Source: Phycisphaerae bacterium (GTDB lineage: Bacteria > Planctomycetota > Phycisphaerae > Sedimentisphaerales > Anaerobacaceae). From it: DNA of 64,000 nucleotides. Every line of letters begins with the position of its first letter. Positions within the stretch are counted from its first letter, which is position 1. The stretch is from the NCBI GenBank assembly GCA_016782865.1, contig JADHXR010000002.1, forward strand, positions 1 to 64,000, written 5' to 3'. The notes beneath the pieces were generated by a model, which was given only the letters and a program-made list of their open reading frames with translations, was not told the DNA's origin and did not search any database. This document shows, piece after piece, positions 41,709 through 50,225 of this stretch. The translations under genes and the position numbers were made by a program.

Positions 41709-43900
41709 CCCAACGCAAGCCGACATACGAGCAGTTGGAAGCGCGTCTGGCCGAGTTTGAAGAGATAACCACCGTCTTACGCAACGGAGAAGCGGACGCC
41801 GTTATTGGAAAAAGCGACGTACTTTTGCTTCGTCTGAGAAAAGTGGAGCAGAAGCTGCGAGAGAGCGAAAAAAAATTCAGATTTGCTATGGAAGCGACGA
41901 ATGATGCTTTATGGGACTGGAATATTGAAACAAATCAAACGTATAGAAATCCACGACATGCTACTATGTTAGGGTATGAACCACACGAACTCAATGCATC
42001 GCAAGATGAATGGGACAAGCGGATTCATCCGGATGATAAGCGGTTGTTGCTTGAGCTTGTAGATGAACACCTAACTGGGAAAAGGGACTTCTTTACGCAC
42101 GAGTACCGCCTTAGGACCAAGTCGGGTGATTACATATGGGTTTTAGGCCGTGGGAAAATTGTAGAATATAGTGACGATGGCGCGCCGGTGAGGATGATTG
42201 GTACAAATATTGACATCACCGAACGCAAGAAGACGGAGAATAGCCGGGAATTGGTGACTAGAATACTGCAATATTCAAGTGAGCTTGGAGAATGGATTAG
42301 TATCATACGCAAGGTATTAAAGTCAATCCAGGAATATTCAGAACTAGAGGTAGCGGCTCTTCGCCTGCGAGAAGGGGACGACTACCCCTACTTCGTGCAA
42401 TATGGATTTTCTGATGAATTTGTACAGGCAGAGAATTACCTATGCGAGCGTAATAAAGCAGGTGATATTGTGCGTGATTATGCGGGAAACCCAGTTTTAG
42501 ATTGCATGTGCGGAAATATTATCCGCGGGAGAACCGACCCTAAATTACCTTTCTTTACCCAAGGCGGTAGTTTCTGGAGCAATTGCACTACGGAATTACT
42601 TGCTAATACCACGGAAAAGGAACGTCAGTCGCGCACCAGAAACAGATGCAATGGAGAAGGTTACGAGTCCGTTGCGCTTATTCCTATACGCGCCGGCGTT
42701 GAGATTATCGGGCTTCTGCAGTTGAATGACCGGCGTAAGAATTGTTTTAGTTTGGAACTTATACGTTTATTTGAAGGAATCGCCATGTCTATTGGGTCAG
42801 CGCTTGAGCGCAGGAAGGCGCTGGAAGAAGTATTGGCCCTTTCAAAATTTCCATCAGAAAACCCAAGCCCTATTTTGCGCATAGCCGAAGATGGCGAAAT
42901 TTTATACAGCAATAAAGCAGGGTTAGAACTGCTTGCACATTGGAATGCTAAGATCGGGGAAAAAGCACCGGAGAAATGGAGGTGCTTGATTAAGAAGATG
43001 TTAGAATCTGCAAAGCCAGGATTACAAGAAGAAGAAGAAGAAGAAGTTAAAGACAAGATATTTTCGGTTGTAATCCTGCCGGTAGTAGAATCCGGATATG
43101 TTAATTTATATGCCCGCGACATCACCGAGCGTAGGAAGGCGGAGGCAGAAGCACGCGATGCCCAACAGGAACTGATTGAACAGCAGCGCCATGAGAAGGA
43201 GAATGTGGAGGCGGAACTGGCGAAATTGCGTGATGAACTTGTCAAGACTACTCGACTGGCGGCAATTGGACAGGTATCCGCGAGCATTGCTCACGATTTG
43301 CGCAACCCGCTCGGGTCGGTACGCAACGCATCCTACTTCCTTAGACGCCGACTTTCAAAGGATGAACCAAAGGCCTCTGAGCATCTCAAGATCATTGACC
43401 AGGAGGTTGCCAGGGCAGATCAGATCATCACCAATCTCTTGGAGATGGCCCGACCGAAGGCATCACACAAGCAGGTGGTGGATTTAGCTGAGATAGTCGA
43501 GCAGGTGTTCGGCCAAGCTAAGGGAATCGAAGGAGTACGTTGTCGAACCTCGCTTGTCCCCGATCCGTTTATGGTAAAGACCGATCCCAACCAGTTGCGT
43601 CAGGCAATCAGCAACATCATGAGCAACGCTGTTCATGCTATGAAGGGGCATGGTGAGTTCCTTGTTGAAGCGACTCGCGATTCTGATTATGATACTCTTG
43701 TTTTTCAGGACACCGGGCCGGGCTTTGATCCGGAGGTCAGAGATAGGCTCTTTGAGCCGCTTATTACCACCAAAGCCAGCGGTACCGGCCTGGGGCTGAC
43801 GATATGTCGTCAGATCGTGGAAAAGCACGACGGGACTATTCACGCAGAGGATTGCAAAGGGGGCGGAGCGGTTATAAGGATTCGGCTGCCGCGGCAGTGA
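41705..43900 (+). CDS. PAS-GAF-PAS sensor histidine kinase
   Basis: 731 residues, no membrane helix, so cytosolic. A short coiled coil is followed by PAS (about residues 50-175, ending DITERKKTE), GAF-like (190-365, with several Cys such as LDCMCGNI and FWSNCTTELL that might bind a metal or cofactor), a second PAS (380-475, starting SKFPSENPSPILRIAEDG), a coiled coil, HisKA with phospho-His in SASIAHDLRNPLGSV (near 535), and HATPase with N box (SNIMSNAVHAM), G1 (DTGPGFD) and G2 (GTGLGLTI). Transfers phosphate to the REC proteins that follow. It overlaps kaiB by ATGA. Confidence 0.9.
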   Translation: MTQRKPTYEQLEARLAEFEEITTVLRNGEADAVIGKSDVLLLRLRKVEQKLRESEKKFRFAMEATNDALWDWNIETNQTYRNPRHATMLGYEPHELNASQDEWDKRIHPDDKRLLLELVDEHLTGKRDFFTHEYRLRTKSGDYIWVLGRGKIVEYSDDGAPVRMIGTNIDITERKKTENSRELVTRILQYSSELGEWISIIRKVLKSIQEYSELEVAALRLREGDDYPYFVQYGFSDEFVQAENYLCERNKAGDIVRDYAGNPVLDCMCGNIIRGRTDPKLPFFTQGGSFWSNCTTELLANTTEKERQSRTRNRCNGEGYESVALIPIRAGVEIIGLLQLNDRRKNCFSLELIRLFEGIAMSIGSALERRKALEEVLALSKFPSENPSPILRIAEDGEILYSNKAGLELLAHWNAKIGEKAPEKWRCLIKKMLESAKPGLQEEEEEEVKDKIFSVVILPVVESGYVNLYARDITERRKAEAEARDAQQELIEQQRHEKENVEAELAKLRDELVKTTRLAAIGQVSASIAHDLRNPLGSVRNASYFLRRRLSKDEPKASEHLKIIDQEVARADQIITNLLEMARPKASHKQVVDLAEIVEQVFGQAKGIEGVRCRTSLVPDPFMVKTDPNQLRQAISNIMSNAVHAMKGHGEFLVEATRDSDYDTLVFQDTGPGFDPEVRDRLFEPLITTKASGTGLGLTICRQIVEKHDGTIHAEDCKGGGAVIRIRLPRQ

Positions 43901-43933
43901 TATAAGATTTTCGGAGATTTGGAGTACAGGATC

Positions 43934-44710
43934 ATGTCTAAAAAGGACGACAGTAAAAAGTCAGAAAAGATCCTCATCGTCGATGATGAGGAAAATATGA
44001 GAAGGACGCTCGCCGACATACTTATAGACGAGGGCTACAGTGTTTCTACGGCGGCGACGGGGGAGGAGGCGGTCGAATTATGCTCGAAAGTTCCACATGA
44101 TACCATACTTATGGATGTGCGAATGCCCGGCATTGACGGCGTGGAGGCCTTCAGGCAAATCCGGCGCCACAAGGAAGGAGTCCGCGTTATCCTGATGAGC
44201 GCATATAGCATCGATGCCTTGAGGGAAGCCGCCCTTGACGAAGGCGCAATAGCCTTTCTCTCAAAGCCGCTCGACCTGGAGAAAGTGATCAGCCTCATTG
44301 GCGAGGTCAAAGATACGACCATCCTGGTGGTCGAAGACGACGAGCATACGGCTGATCTGCTCGGCGCAAATCTGAAGGAGCAGGGATACAGGGTAACGAT
44401 AGCCAAGTCTTCGCATGATGCGCTGGAGCTGGTAGAGCAAATCCGGTTCGATCTGATATTTCTTGATGCGAATCTGCCGTCAATGAACGGGCTGGAGCTC
44501 TATTTGGCGATAAAGAAAGTTACGCCGACCGCAGTTGCGATTATGATATCGGGCATGGAGAAGGAATTCGAAGAAATTGCCAAAGAGGCTGTCCGACGCA
44601 ACGCCTATACAATAGTGAGAAAGCCGCTGGACATCGACCATATTCTGGGCATGCTGCAGCGGATTACCAGCAAACGGATCTCGGGGGACAATCGCAAACC
44701 GCCACCATAA
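43934..44710 (+). CDS. Double-receiver response regulator (REC-REC)
   Basis: 258 residues made only of two receiver domains. REC1 (residues 8-120) has phospho-acceptor Asp in TILMDVRMPG (near 64) and the switch Lys in FLSKPLD; REC2 (about 128-245) has the Asp in IFLDANLPSMNG (near 187) and the Lys in IVRKPLD. No output domain, so it should work as a phosphate relay or sink between the kinases around it. Start is ATG 43934 with GGAGTACAGG upstream. The gap from the PAS-GAF kinase is 33 bases. Confidence 0.92.
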   Translation: MSKKDDSKKSEKILIVDDEENMRRTLADILIDEGYSVSTAATGEEAVELCSKVPHDTILMDVRMPGIDGVEAFRQIRRHKEGVRVILMSAYSIDALREAALDEGAIAFLSKPLDLEKVISLIGEVKDTTILVVEDDEHTADLLGANLKEQGYRVTIAKSSHDALELVEQIRFDLIFLDANLPSMNGLELYLAIKKVTPTAVAIMISGMEKEFEEIAKEAVRRNAYTIVRKPLDIDHILGMLQRITSKRISGDNRKPPP

Positions 44711-44745
44711 GATTAAAGGCGTGCGCGATTCAGGAGAGTTTGTTC

Positions 44746-47700
44746 ATGGAAGAGAAAGTGAGATCTAAGCGGAACGAAAGCCTGCTCATCGTTGAGGACG
44801 ATGAATCACAACTGCGGACACTCACCGCTATTATGGAAGAAGAGGGTTTTGAGGTTATCGGCTGCTCCACGGCGACCGAAGCTATCGAGCACATCAAACA
44901 TCTGGATATCGGCGTAGTCATACTGGACCTGCGCCTGCCCGATCTGAGCGGCACACAACTGCTGGATAGGCTTGCCGGCGCTACTGACAAGATTCGTGTC
45001 ATAATCAACACCGCATACAGCTCGTACGAGTCGGCGAAAGAAGCGTTGAACTTCGGCGCGTTCGCTTACGTTGAGAAGGCAGGCGATCCGGATGAGCTCC
45101 TCCGTTACGTACACAGGGCATTCCAGGCAAGTCTTCGCTCTTATGCTGACGAACTGGAGACTGCGGTGGCGGAGCGAACCCATGACCTGCTCCAGGCGAA
45201 TGAATTGCTCAACAAAAAGATCAAGGAGCAAGAGAAGACAGAGAATCTGCGGCGGCAAGAAAGAGACAAGGCTCAAAAATATCTTGATACTGCCGCCGTC
45301 ATGCTTGTGGCTATCGACTCCGAAGAAAGGATCGGACTGATAAACAGGAAAGGTTGTGAGATTTTGGGCTACAAGGAAGAGGAAATTATAGGCAAAAACT
45401 GGTTTGACAATTTCCTGCCGGAAAGGATTAGGGGTCAAGTAAAAACAGTTTTTGAAAAGGTAATGCGGGAAGAGGTTGATTCATCTGAATACTATGAAAA
45501 TCTGATATTGACTAAAAGCGGTGATGAACGGCTGATTGCCTGGCACAATACGGTACTGAAAGATGAAAAAGGCAGCGTTATTGCTACCCTGAGTTCCGGA
45601 GAAGACATCACCGAACGCAAGAAGGCGGAGGAGATGCTGCGGGGGAACGAGGAAAAGCTGAGGAGCATAATAGAGCATAGCGTAGAAGTTTTCTATGTTC
45701 ACGACACCGAGCACAAATTAACCTACATAAGCCCACAATCCAAGGAAGTTTTCGGTTATGCGCCTGGAGAAATGAAGGTCAAGTGGACAGCTCTCACGAC
45801 GGATAATTCCATCAATGAAAAGGGATCCGAACCCACTGAAAGAGCGCTTAGGACGGGCAAAAAGCAAGAGCCTTACCTGCTTGAGATAAGGAGAAAAGAC
45901 GGTGAATCGCGAATAATTGAAGTTGATGAGTCACCTGTCAAAGATGAGAAAGGAAAAGTAGTTGCGGTCTCCGGCGCTTTGAGGGACGTCACTGACCGCG
46001 TGCGTGCGCAGGAGGCGTATCGCTCACTGGTGGATCTTTCGCTGCAGGGGCTTGCAATCTTCCAGGGCGATAGCATTGTCTTTACCAACCAGGCCATGTC
46101 CCACATCACCGGCTACAGCGAGGAGGAGATGCTGGCTATGACACCCCAAGAAATACAGGCGTTTGTGCATCCGGAGGATCGGGCGATGGTATGGGCCCGG
46201 CATCGGGACCGCTTGGATGGCAAGCCCGTACCTGAGCGATATGAGTTCCGCGGAATCCGCAAGGATGGGTCGCGTTGCTGGCTGGACCTCCACGCCAGGC
46301 GGCTCGAGTACCAGGGAAAGCCCGCTATCCAGGCGGCCTACGTGGATGTCACCGAGGAAAAACGAGCGAGCGAGGTCTTGCGTGAGAACCACGACTATCT
46401 TCAAAAGCTAACCAACTCTATGTGGGATGCGGTCTTCTCAGTAAAAATGCCGGAGAGGGTAATTGAGTGGGCTAACGATTCTTTTCGGCTCATTGGCTAT
46501 GAACCCCAGGAGTGCATCGGGAAAACTACGGGGTTTCTTTACCCGGACGATATCGAATTCCTTGACTTTGGTAATAAGCTAAAGGGTGCAATTGCAGCGG
46601 GAAAGGATGTACTACATGCAGAGCAAATATTAAAAAGGAAAAATGGCGATACCTTCCCGGCTGAAATAACTACCACATTCTTTAAGGAAATAGGTGAGAT
46701 TGTTCGAATTACGAACATAATTAGGGACGTGAGCGATCGCAAGAACACCGAAAAGGAAATCCAAAACCTGGCCAAATTCCCATCCGAAAATCCCAACGTT
46801 GTTCTTAGAATAAGTAAGCAGGGCAGCATTTTATATGCGAATAGAGCGGGTGAAATTCTATTGAGTTGCAAAAAATGTTTTGATAATGATAAAACTGTCT
46901 CTAAGGAATGGCTAGAGTTAATTACCGAAGCTTTATCAAGCAAGTCGGAAAAAGAATTTGAGTTCGAGTGTGAAAATAGGGTCTATTCTTTTATTATTGC
47001 ACCGGTAGCAGAGGGGGGATATGCTAATTTTTATGGGAGCGACATCACCAAGCGCAAAAACGCAGAAGAAAGATTGCTTGAGCATCGAGAGAAGCTCAAG
47101 GCTATGGCTTCTGAAATCCTGCGAACCGAAGAACGTGAGAGGCAGCGCATTGCAGTGGGATTACATGACGATATATGTCAGAAACTGGTCTTGATCAAGC
47201 TTACACTCGAATCATCACTACTGCTGGTATCGAACTCTAATGTGTTAGCATCATTAAAAGTCGCGTGCGAGGCAATCGCCGAGACGATCGGACAAGCCGA
47301 ATCGTTGACATTTGCACTCAGTAATCCTGTCCTGCGTGAGCTGGGTCTTGTCACGGCGCTGAAAAAACACCTCGCCGAAGAACTCCAAGAGAGGCGTGGA
47401 ATTGCATTTGAGCTTGAAGGTGATGAGAAGCTAAGTATCGCGAGTGAAGAGATTAAGAGCTGTCTATTCCGTGTGTCGCGGGAATTGCTTATGAACGTTG
47501 TTAAGCATGCGCACGCGCGTAAAGTGAAGGTATCGGCCGGCAAAAGTCCAAGTCGGATATGGATCCGTATTCAGGATGATGGAGTGGGATTCGAGGATGC
47601 CGAAGCCAGTTCAGGAGTCTCCAGAACAAGCAGGTTCGGCCTCTTTAGTATTCGGGAACAGTTGGAATACATAGGAGGACACCTTAAGATTGAATCTGAA

Positions 47701-47775
47701 CGCGGGCGGGGCGCTACGGTTACGGTGGTCGTACCGCTCGGGGAGAAACCAACCGTCCAAAGGGGATGTCAATGA
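44746..47775 (+). CDS. REC-multiPAS NarL-type (HisKA_3) sensor kinase
   Basis: 1009 residues, soluble. Order: receiver (residues 12-125, Asp in VVILDLRLPDLSG), coiled coil, about five PAS domains (175-290, 300-420, 430-545, 555-670, 675-780; several end in D-I/V-T-x-R-K), HisKA_3 with LRTEERERQRIAVGLHDDICQ (phospho-His in GLHDD, near 805) and a HATPase of the NarX/DesK type with DDGVGFED and FGLFSIREQLEYIGG. As in other HisKA_3 kinases, the natural partner is a LuxR-type regulator, and one is encoded next in an ATGA overlap. ATG 44746 has CAGGAGAG upstream. Confidence 0.92.
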   Translation: MEEKVRSKRNESLLIVEDDESQLRTLTAIMEEEGFEVIGCSTATEAIEHIKHLDIGVVILDLRLPDLSGTQLLDRLAGATDKIRVIINTAYSSYESAKEALNFGAFAYVEKAGDPDELLRYVHRAFQASLRSYADELETAVAERTHDLLQANELLNKKIKEQEKTENLRRQERDKAQKYLDTAAVMLVAIDSEERIGLINRKGCEILGYKEEEIIGKNWFDNFLPERIRGQVKTVFEKVMREEVDSSEYYENLILTKSGDERLIAWHNTVLKDEKGSVIATLSSGEDITERKKAEEMLRGNEEKLRSIIEHSVEVFYVHDTEHKLTYISPQSKEVFGYAPGEMKVKWTALTTDNSINEKGSEPTERALRTGKKQEPYLLEIRRKDGESRIIEVDESPVKDEKGKVVAVSGALRDVTDRVRAQEAYRSLVDLSLQGLAIFQGDSIVFTNQAMSHITGYSEEEMLAMTPQEIQAFVHPEDRAMVWARHRDRLDGKPVPERYEFRGIRKDGSRCWLDLHARRLEYQGKPAIQAAYVDVTEEKRASEVLRENHDYLQKLTNSMWDAVFSVKMPERVIEWANDSFRLIGYEPQECIGKTTGFLYPDDIEFLDFGNKLKGAIAAGKDVLHAEQILKRKNGDTFPAEITTTFFKEIGEIVRITNIIRDVSDRKNTEKEIQNLAKFPSENPNVVLRISKQGSILYANRAGEILLSCKKCFDNDKTVSKEWLELITEALSSKSEKEFEFECENRVYSFIIAPVAEGGYANFYGSDITKRKNAEERLLEHREKLKAMASEILRTEERERQRIAVGLHDDICQKLVLIKLTLESSLLLVSNSNVLASLKVACEAIAETIGQAESLTFALSNPVLRELGLVTALKKHLAEELQERRGIAFELEGDEKLSIASEEIKSCLFRVSRELLMNVVKHAHARKVKVSAGKSPSRIWIRIQDDGVGFEDAEASSGVSRTSRFGLFSIREQLEYIGGHLKIESERGRGATVTVVVPLGEKPTVQRGCQ

Positions 47776-48416
47776 AGATACTAATTGCAGATGACCACGG
47801 AGTTGTGCGGCAGGGATTGAAAGTCCTGATTGAGAACGAGAGTGATTTGGAAGTGGTAGGTGAGGCTGAGGATGGGCTGATAGCAACGGAACTTGCAAAG
47901 CAGCTTTCGCCGGATCTGATACTAATGGATATCTCTATGCCGAATTTGAACGGACTTGAGGCGGCTCGCCTTATCCTTAAGGAGAATCCGGATATCCGAA
48001 TCATAGCCTTGTCGGTGCGGTCAGACAAGCATTTTGTGATTGAAATGCTTGAAGCAGGTGCTCGCGGGTACGTACTCAAATCGTATCTTTTTGATGAGGT
48101 GCTCAGGGCGATACGTACGGTCGGTTCCAACGGGCGTTATTTGAGTCCCATGATAACGGAGGTCGTGCTGAGTGATTACATATCTCGCATAGCAGCCAAT
48201 GGATTGGACAAAGATCGTCTCACGGAGCGAGAGCGCCAGGTTCTCCAATTGTTGGCCGAAGGTCAATCAACCAAACAGGTCGCTTCATGTCTGCACGTTA
48301 GCGCAAAGACTGCCGATTCAAATCGCCGCCAGATTATGATCAAACTGGGCATTCACAGCATCGCAGAACTCACGAAATACGCTATCAGGGAAGGAATTAC
48401 CTCGACAGAATTCTGA
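47772..48416 (+). CDS. NarL/LuxR-family response regulator, canonical
   Basis: 214 residues: receiver (1-120) with acidic pair in LIADDHG and phospho-acceptor D53 in LILMDISMPN, then a LuxR helix-turn-helix (about 148-205, LTERERQVLQLLAEGQ and KQVASCLHVSAKTADSNRRQ). It binds DNA when phosphorylated by the preceding kinase. The ATG at 47772 lies in the ATGA overlap and has AAAGGGG at ideal spacing; the ATG six bases earlier is too close to it. Last gene of the kaiC'-kaiB operon. Its close relative at 62.6 kb has a Glu in place of this Asp. Confidence 0.94.
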   Translation: MKILIADDHGVVRQGLKVLIENESDLEVVGEAEDGLIATELAKQLSPDLILMDISMPNLNGLEAARLILKENPDIRIIALSVRSDKHFVIEMLEAGARGYVLKSYLFDEVLRAIRTVGSNGRYLSPMITEVVLSDYISRIAANGLDKDRLTERERQVLQLLAEGQSTKQVASCLHVSAKTADSNRRQIMIKLGIHSIAELTKYAIREGITSTEF

Positions 48417-48499
48417 CCAACCATGCCCAGAGGTAGTACTGTACGTTATTAGACTGCATTTGGTTGAGTACCTCCGTGCTGAGTGTCCTGGATCGCAGT

Positions 48500-48865
48500 T
48501 TACAGAAAGTATTCTACGGTCTCCAGGATGTTTTCTTCCTCGAAAGGTTTAGTAATATAATCGTTAGCACCCACCTCATAGCCTGCAATTTTGTCCTCTA
48601 ATGTTCCTTTGGCCGTTACCATGATGATCCTTGTATCCGAGAGCGAAGGGCGCTCTCGCATCCGTCGACACACCTCGTAGCCGTCTATATCGGGCAACAT
48701 AATATCGAGCAAAATGATGTCAGGCACGAAATCCAGCGTTATGTCCAGAGCCTCCTCACCCGTTGCGGCTGTCCTTAGATCGTAGCGCTCACCAAACAGC
48801 TCCTCGATGATTGCGGTATTGTCCGGATTATCATCGACGGCCAGTATTTTCTTCTGTGCTTGCAT
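48500..48865 (-). CDS. Single-domain response regulator
   Basis: 121 residues, only a receiver. Acidic pair in ILAVDDNPDN, phospho-acceptor Asp in IILLDIMLPDIDG, Lys in YITKPFEEEN. Very similar, also at nucleotide level, to the N-terminal receiver of the next gene to the right, which begins MQAQGKIL as this one begins MQAQKKIL: a tandem duplication. The ATG at 48865 is chosen by that alignment and AAGGAA upstream. It is downstream of the His-less kinase on the same strand and likely co-expressed. Confidence 0.9.
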   Translation of the reverse strand: MQAQKKILAVDDNPDNTAIIEELFGERYDLRTAATGEEALDITLDFVPDIILLDIMLPDIDGYEVCRRMRERPSLSDTRIIMVTAKGTLEDKIAGYEVGANDYITKPFEEENILETVEYFL

Positions 48866-49004
48866 ACGCCTGTTCCTTTCCATATTCCATGTTTCGATTC
48901 AGTCTATGCCGGCTCAAGTTATACCCTTCAGGGTAGTAAATTCCCGCGAGCGAAACCATAACTTGTTATGGTAAAGCCACTTACCCGCGCAAGAACGCGA
49001 ATTT

Positions 49005-50183
49005 TCAATCGGGAGCAGTATACTGACGTACTCCCAAGTCAGCCCCTGCACCAATTGGTACCGGTCGCACTGTGATCTCGGTCTCCGCATGTGCCGGAAT
49101 CTCAAATGAGAACACGGCGCCGCCCTCAGGCCGGTTCCAGGCCCAGATGCGACCGCCGTGCAGTTCGACCAATCCCTTGGCTACGGCTAACTCGAAGTCT
49201 GTGTTGTTTCTGCCTGAGCTAACATAGTTTTCAATCTGAATCGATCGGTTGAAGAGCTCACTTATTCTGCCGATTTCTATACCTCGTCCGTTTCCTTCAA
49301 TATCCACACCAATTCTGTCTCGCAGATCTTTCACTCGCATACAGATACTGTCATTTTCATGAGCAACTTTAATTATGTCGCCTATCAGATGTCCAAGTAT
49401 TTTGACCATCTTTTGGCGATCAGCATAGACTGATAATTCTTCAGTGGGCATATCGATCTTAAAGTCGCTCAACTTCAAAGCCGTCTTCGACTTGAGCAGG
49501 TTTACTACTTCTAAAATCGCATATTGCATACTAAAAAGAGTCGGTTGTAATTCCACTTTGCCGGCACATATTTCTGAGATATCAATGAAGTTGCTGATAG
49601 TTTTCTCAAGATGGCCCATACAATCATAAGCTGTTTCGAGTTGGTGACGTAGCTTCGAGTCAATTCTTCTGTAGATATTCGTGTCAACACTGGAGAAGAT
49701 ATTCGCGCTAACAATGGAAATCGCGTCCTTGGCAACTGACACCGGAGTTCTCAAATTTTCCATTACTGTAATAGTGACTTCATGTCTCATCTGTTCCACT
49801 TCTTCGGCATGTTTTAGGCGCAGATAGACGCGTACCTTCGCCAGGAATTCATCTCCGTCGAATGGTTTAGTTATGTAGTCGTCGGCTCCGGCCTTATAGC
49901 CTTCGATGCGTTCTGGCGCCATCGCTCTGGCGGAGATCATGATGATCTTCGCATACTTGAGTGTGCAGTGCTCTCGCAGCCGTCGACATACCTCGTAACC
50001 GTTCATACCGGGCATCATAATATCGAGCAAAATGATGTCCGGCCGGAAGTCCTGCGCAATCTCCAGTGCCTGCTCACCTGTATTGGCCGTCTTGAGATCG
50101 TAGTCATCATCCAATAGTTCTTCCACAATTGTGATATTGTTAGGATCATCATCGACCGTTAAGATTTTTCCTTGTGCTTGCAT
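49005..50183 (-). CDS. Receiver fused to a degenerate histidine-kinase module
   Basis: 392 residues: receiver (1-122, D54 in ILLDIMMPGMNG, Lys in YITKPFDGDE), then a HisKA-like region in which the usual S-H-E-L-R-T-P reads M-E-N-L-R-T-P (residues 141-147), so the phospho-histidine is lost. The ATPase domain is also altered: the N box is GHLIGDIIKVA in place of NLL-x-N-A, G1 is DIEGNGRGIE and the G2 position reads DFELAVAKGLVEL where G-x-G-L-x is expected. It cannot be a normal kinase. It probably works as a docking or allosteric protein for the neighbouring kinases. Next gene upstream (50226) is a functional kinase. Confidence 0.88.
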   Translation of the reverse strand: MQAQGKILTVDDDPNNITIVEELLDDDYDLKTANTGEQALEIAQDFRPDIILLDIMMPGMNGYEVCRRLREHCTLKYAKIIMISARAMAPERIEGYKAGADDYITKPFDGDEFLAKVRVYLRLKHAEEVEQMRHEVTITVMENLRTPVSVAKDAISIVSANIFSSVDTNIYRRIDSKLRHQLETAYDCMGHLEKTISNFIDISEICAGKVELQPTLFSMQYAILEVVNLLKSKTALKLSDFKIDMPTEELSVYADRQKMVKILGHLIGDIIKVAHENDSICMRVKDLRDRIGVDIEGNGRGIEIGRISELFNRSIQIENYVSSGRNNTDFELAVAKGLVELHGGRIWAWNRPEGGAVFSFEIPAHAETEITVRPVPIGAGADLGVRQYTAPD

Positions 50184-50225
50184 AGTAGTGTCTCATCCCA
50201 TATAGTAGGCTCTGATGCAGTATAC

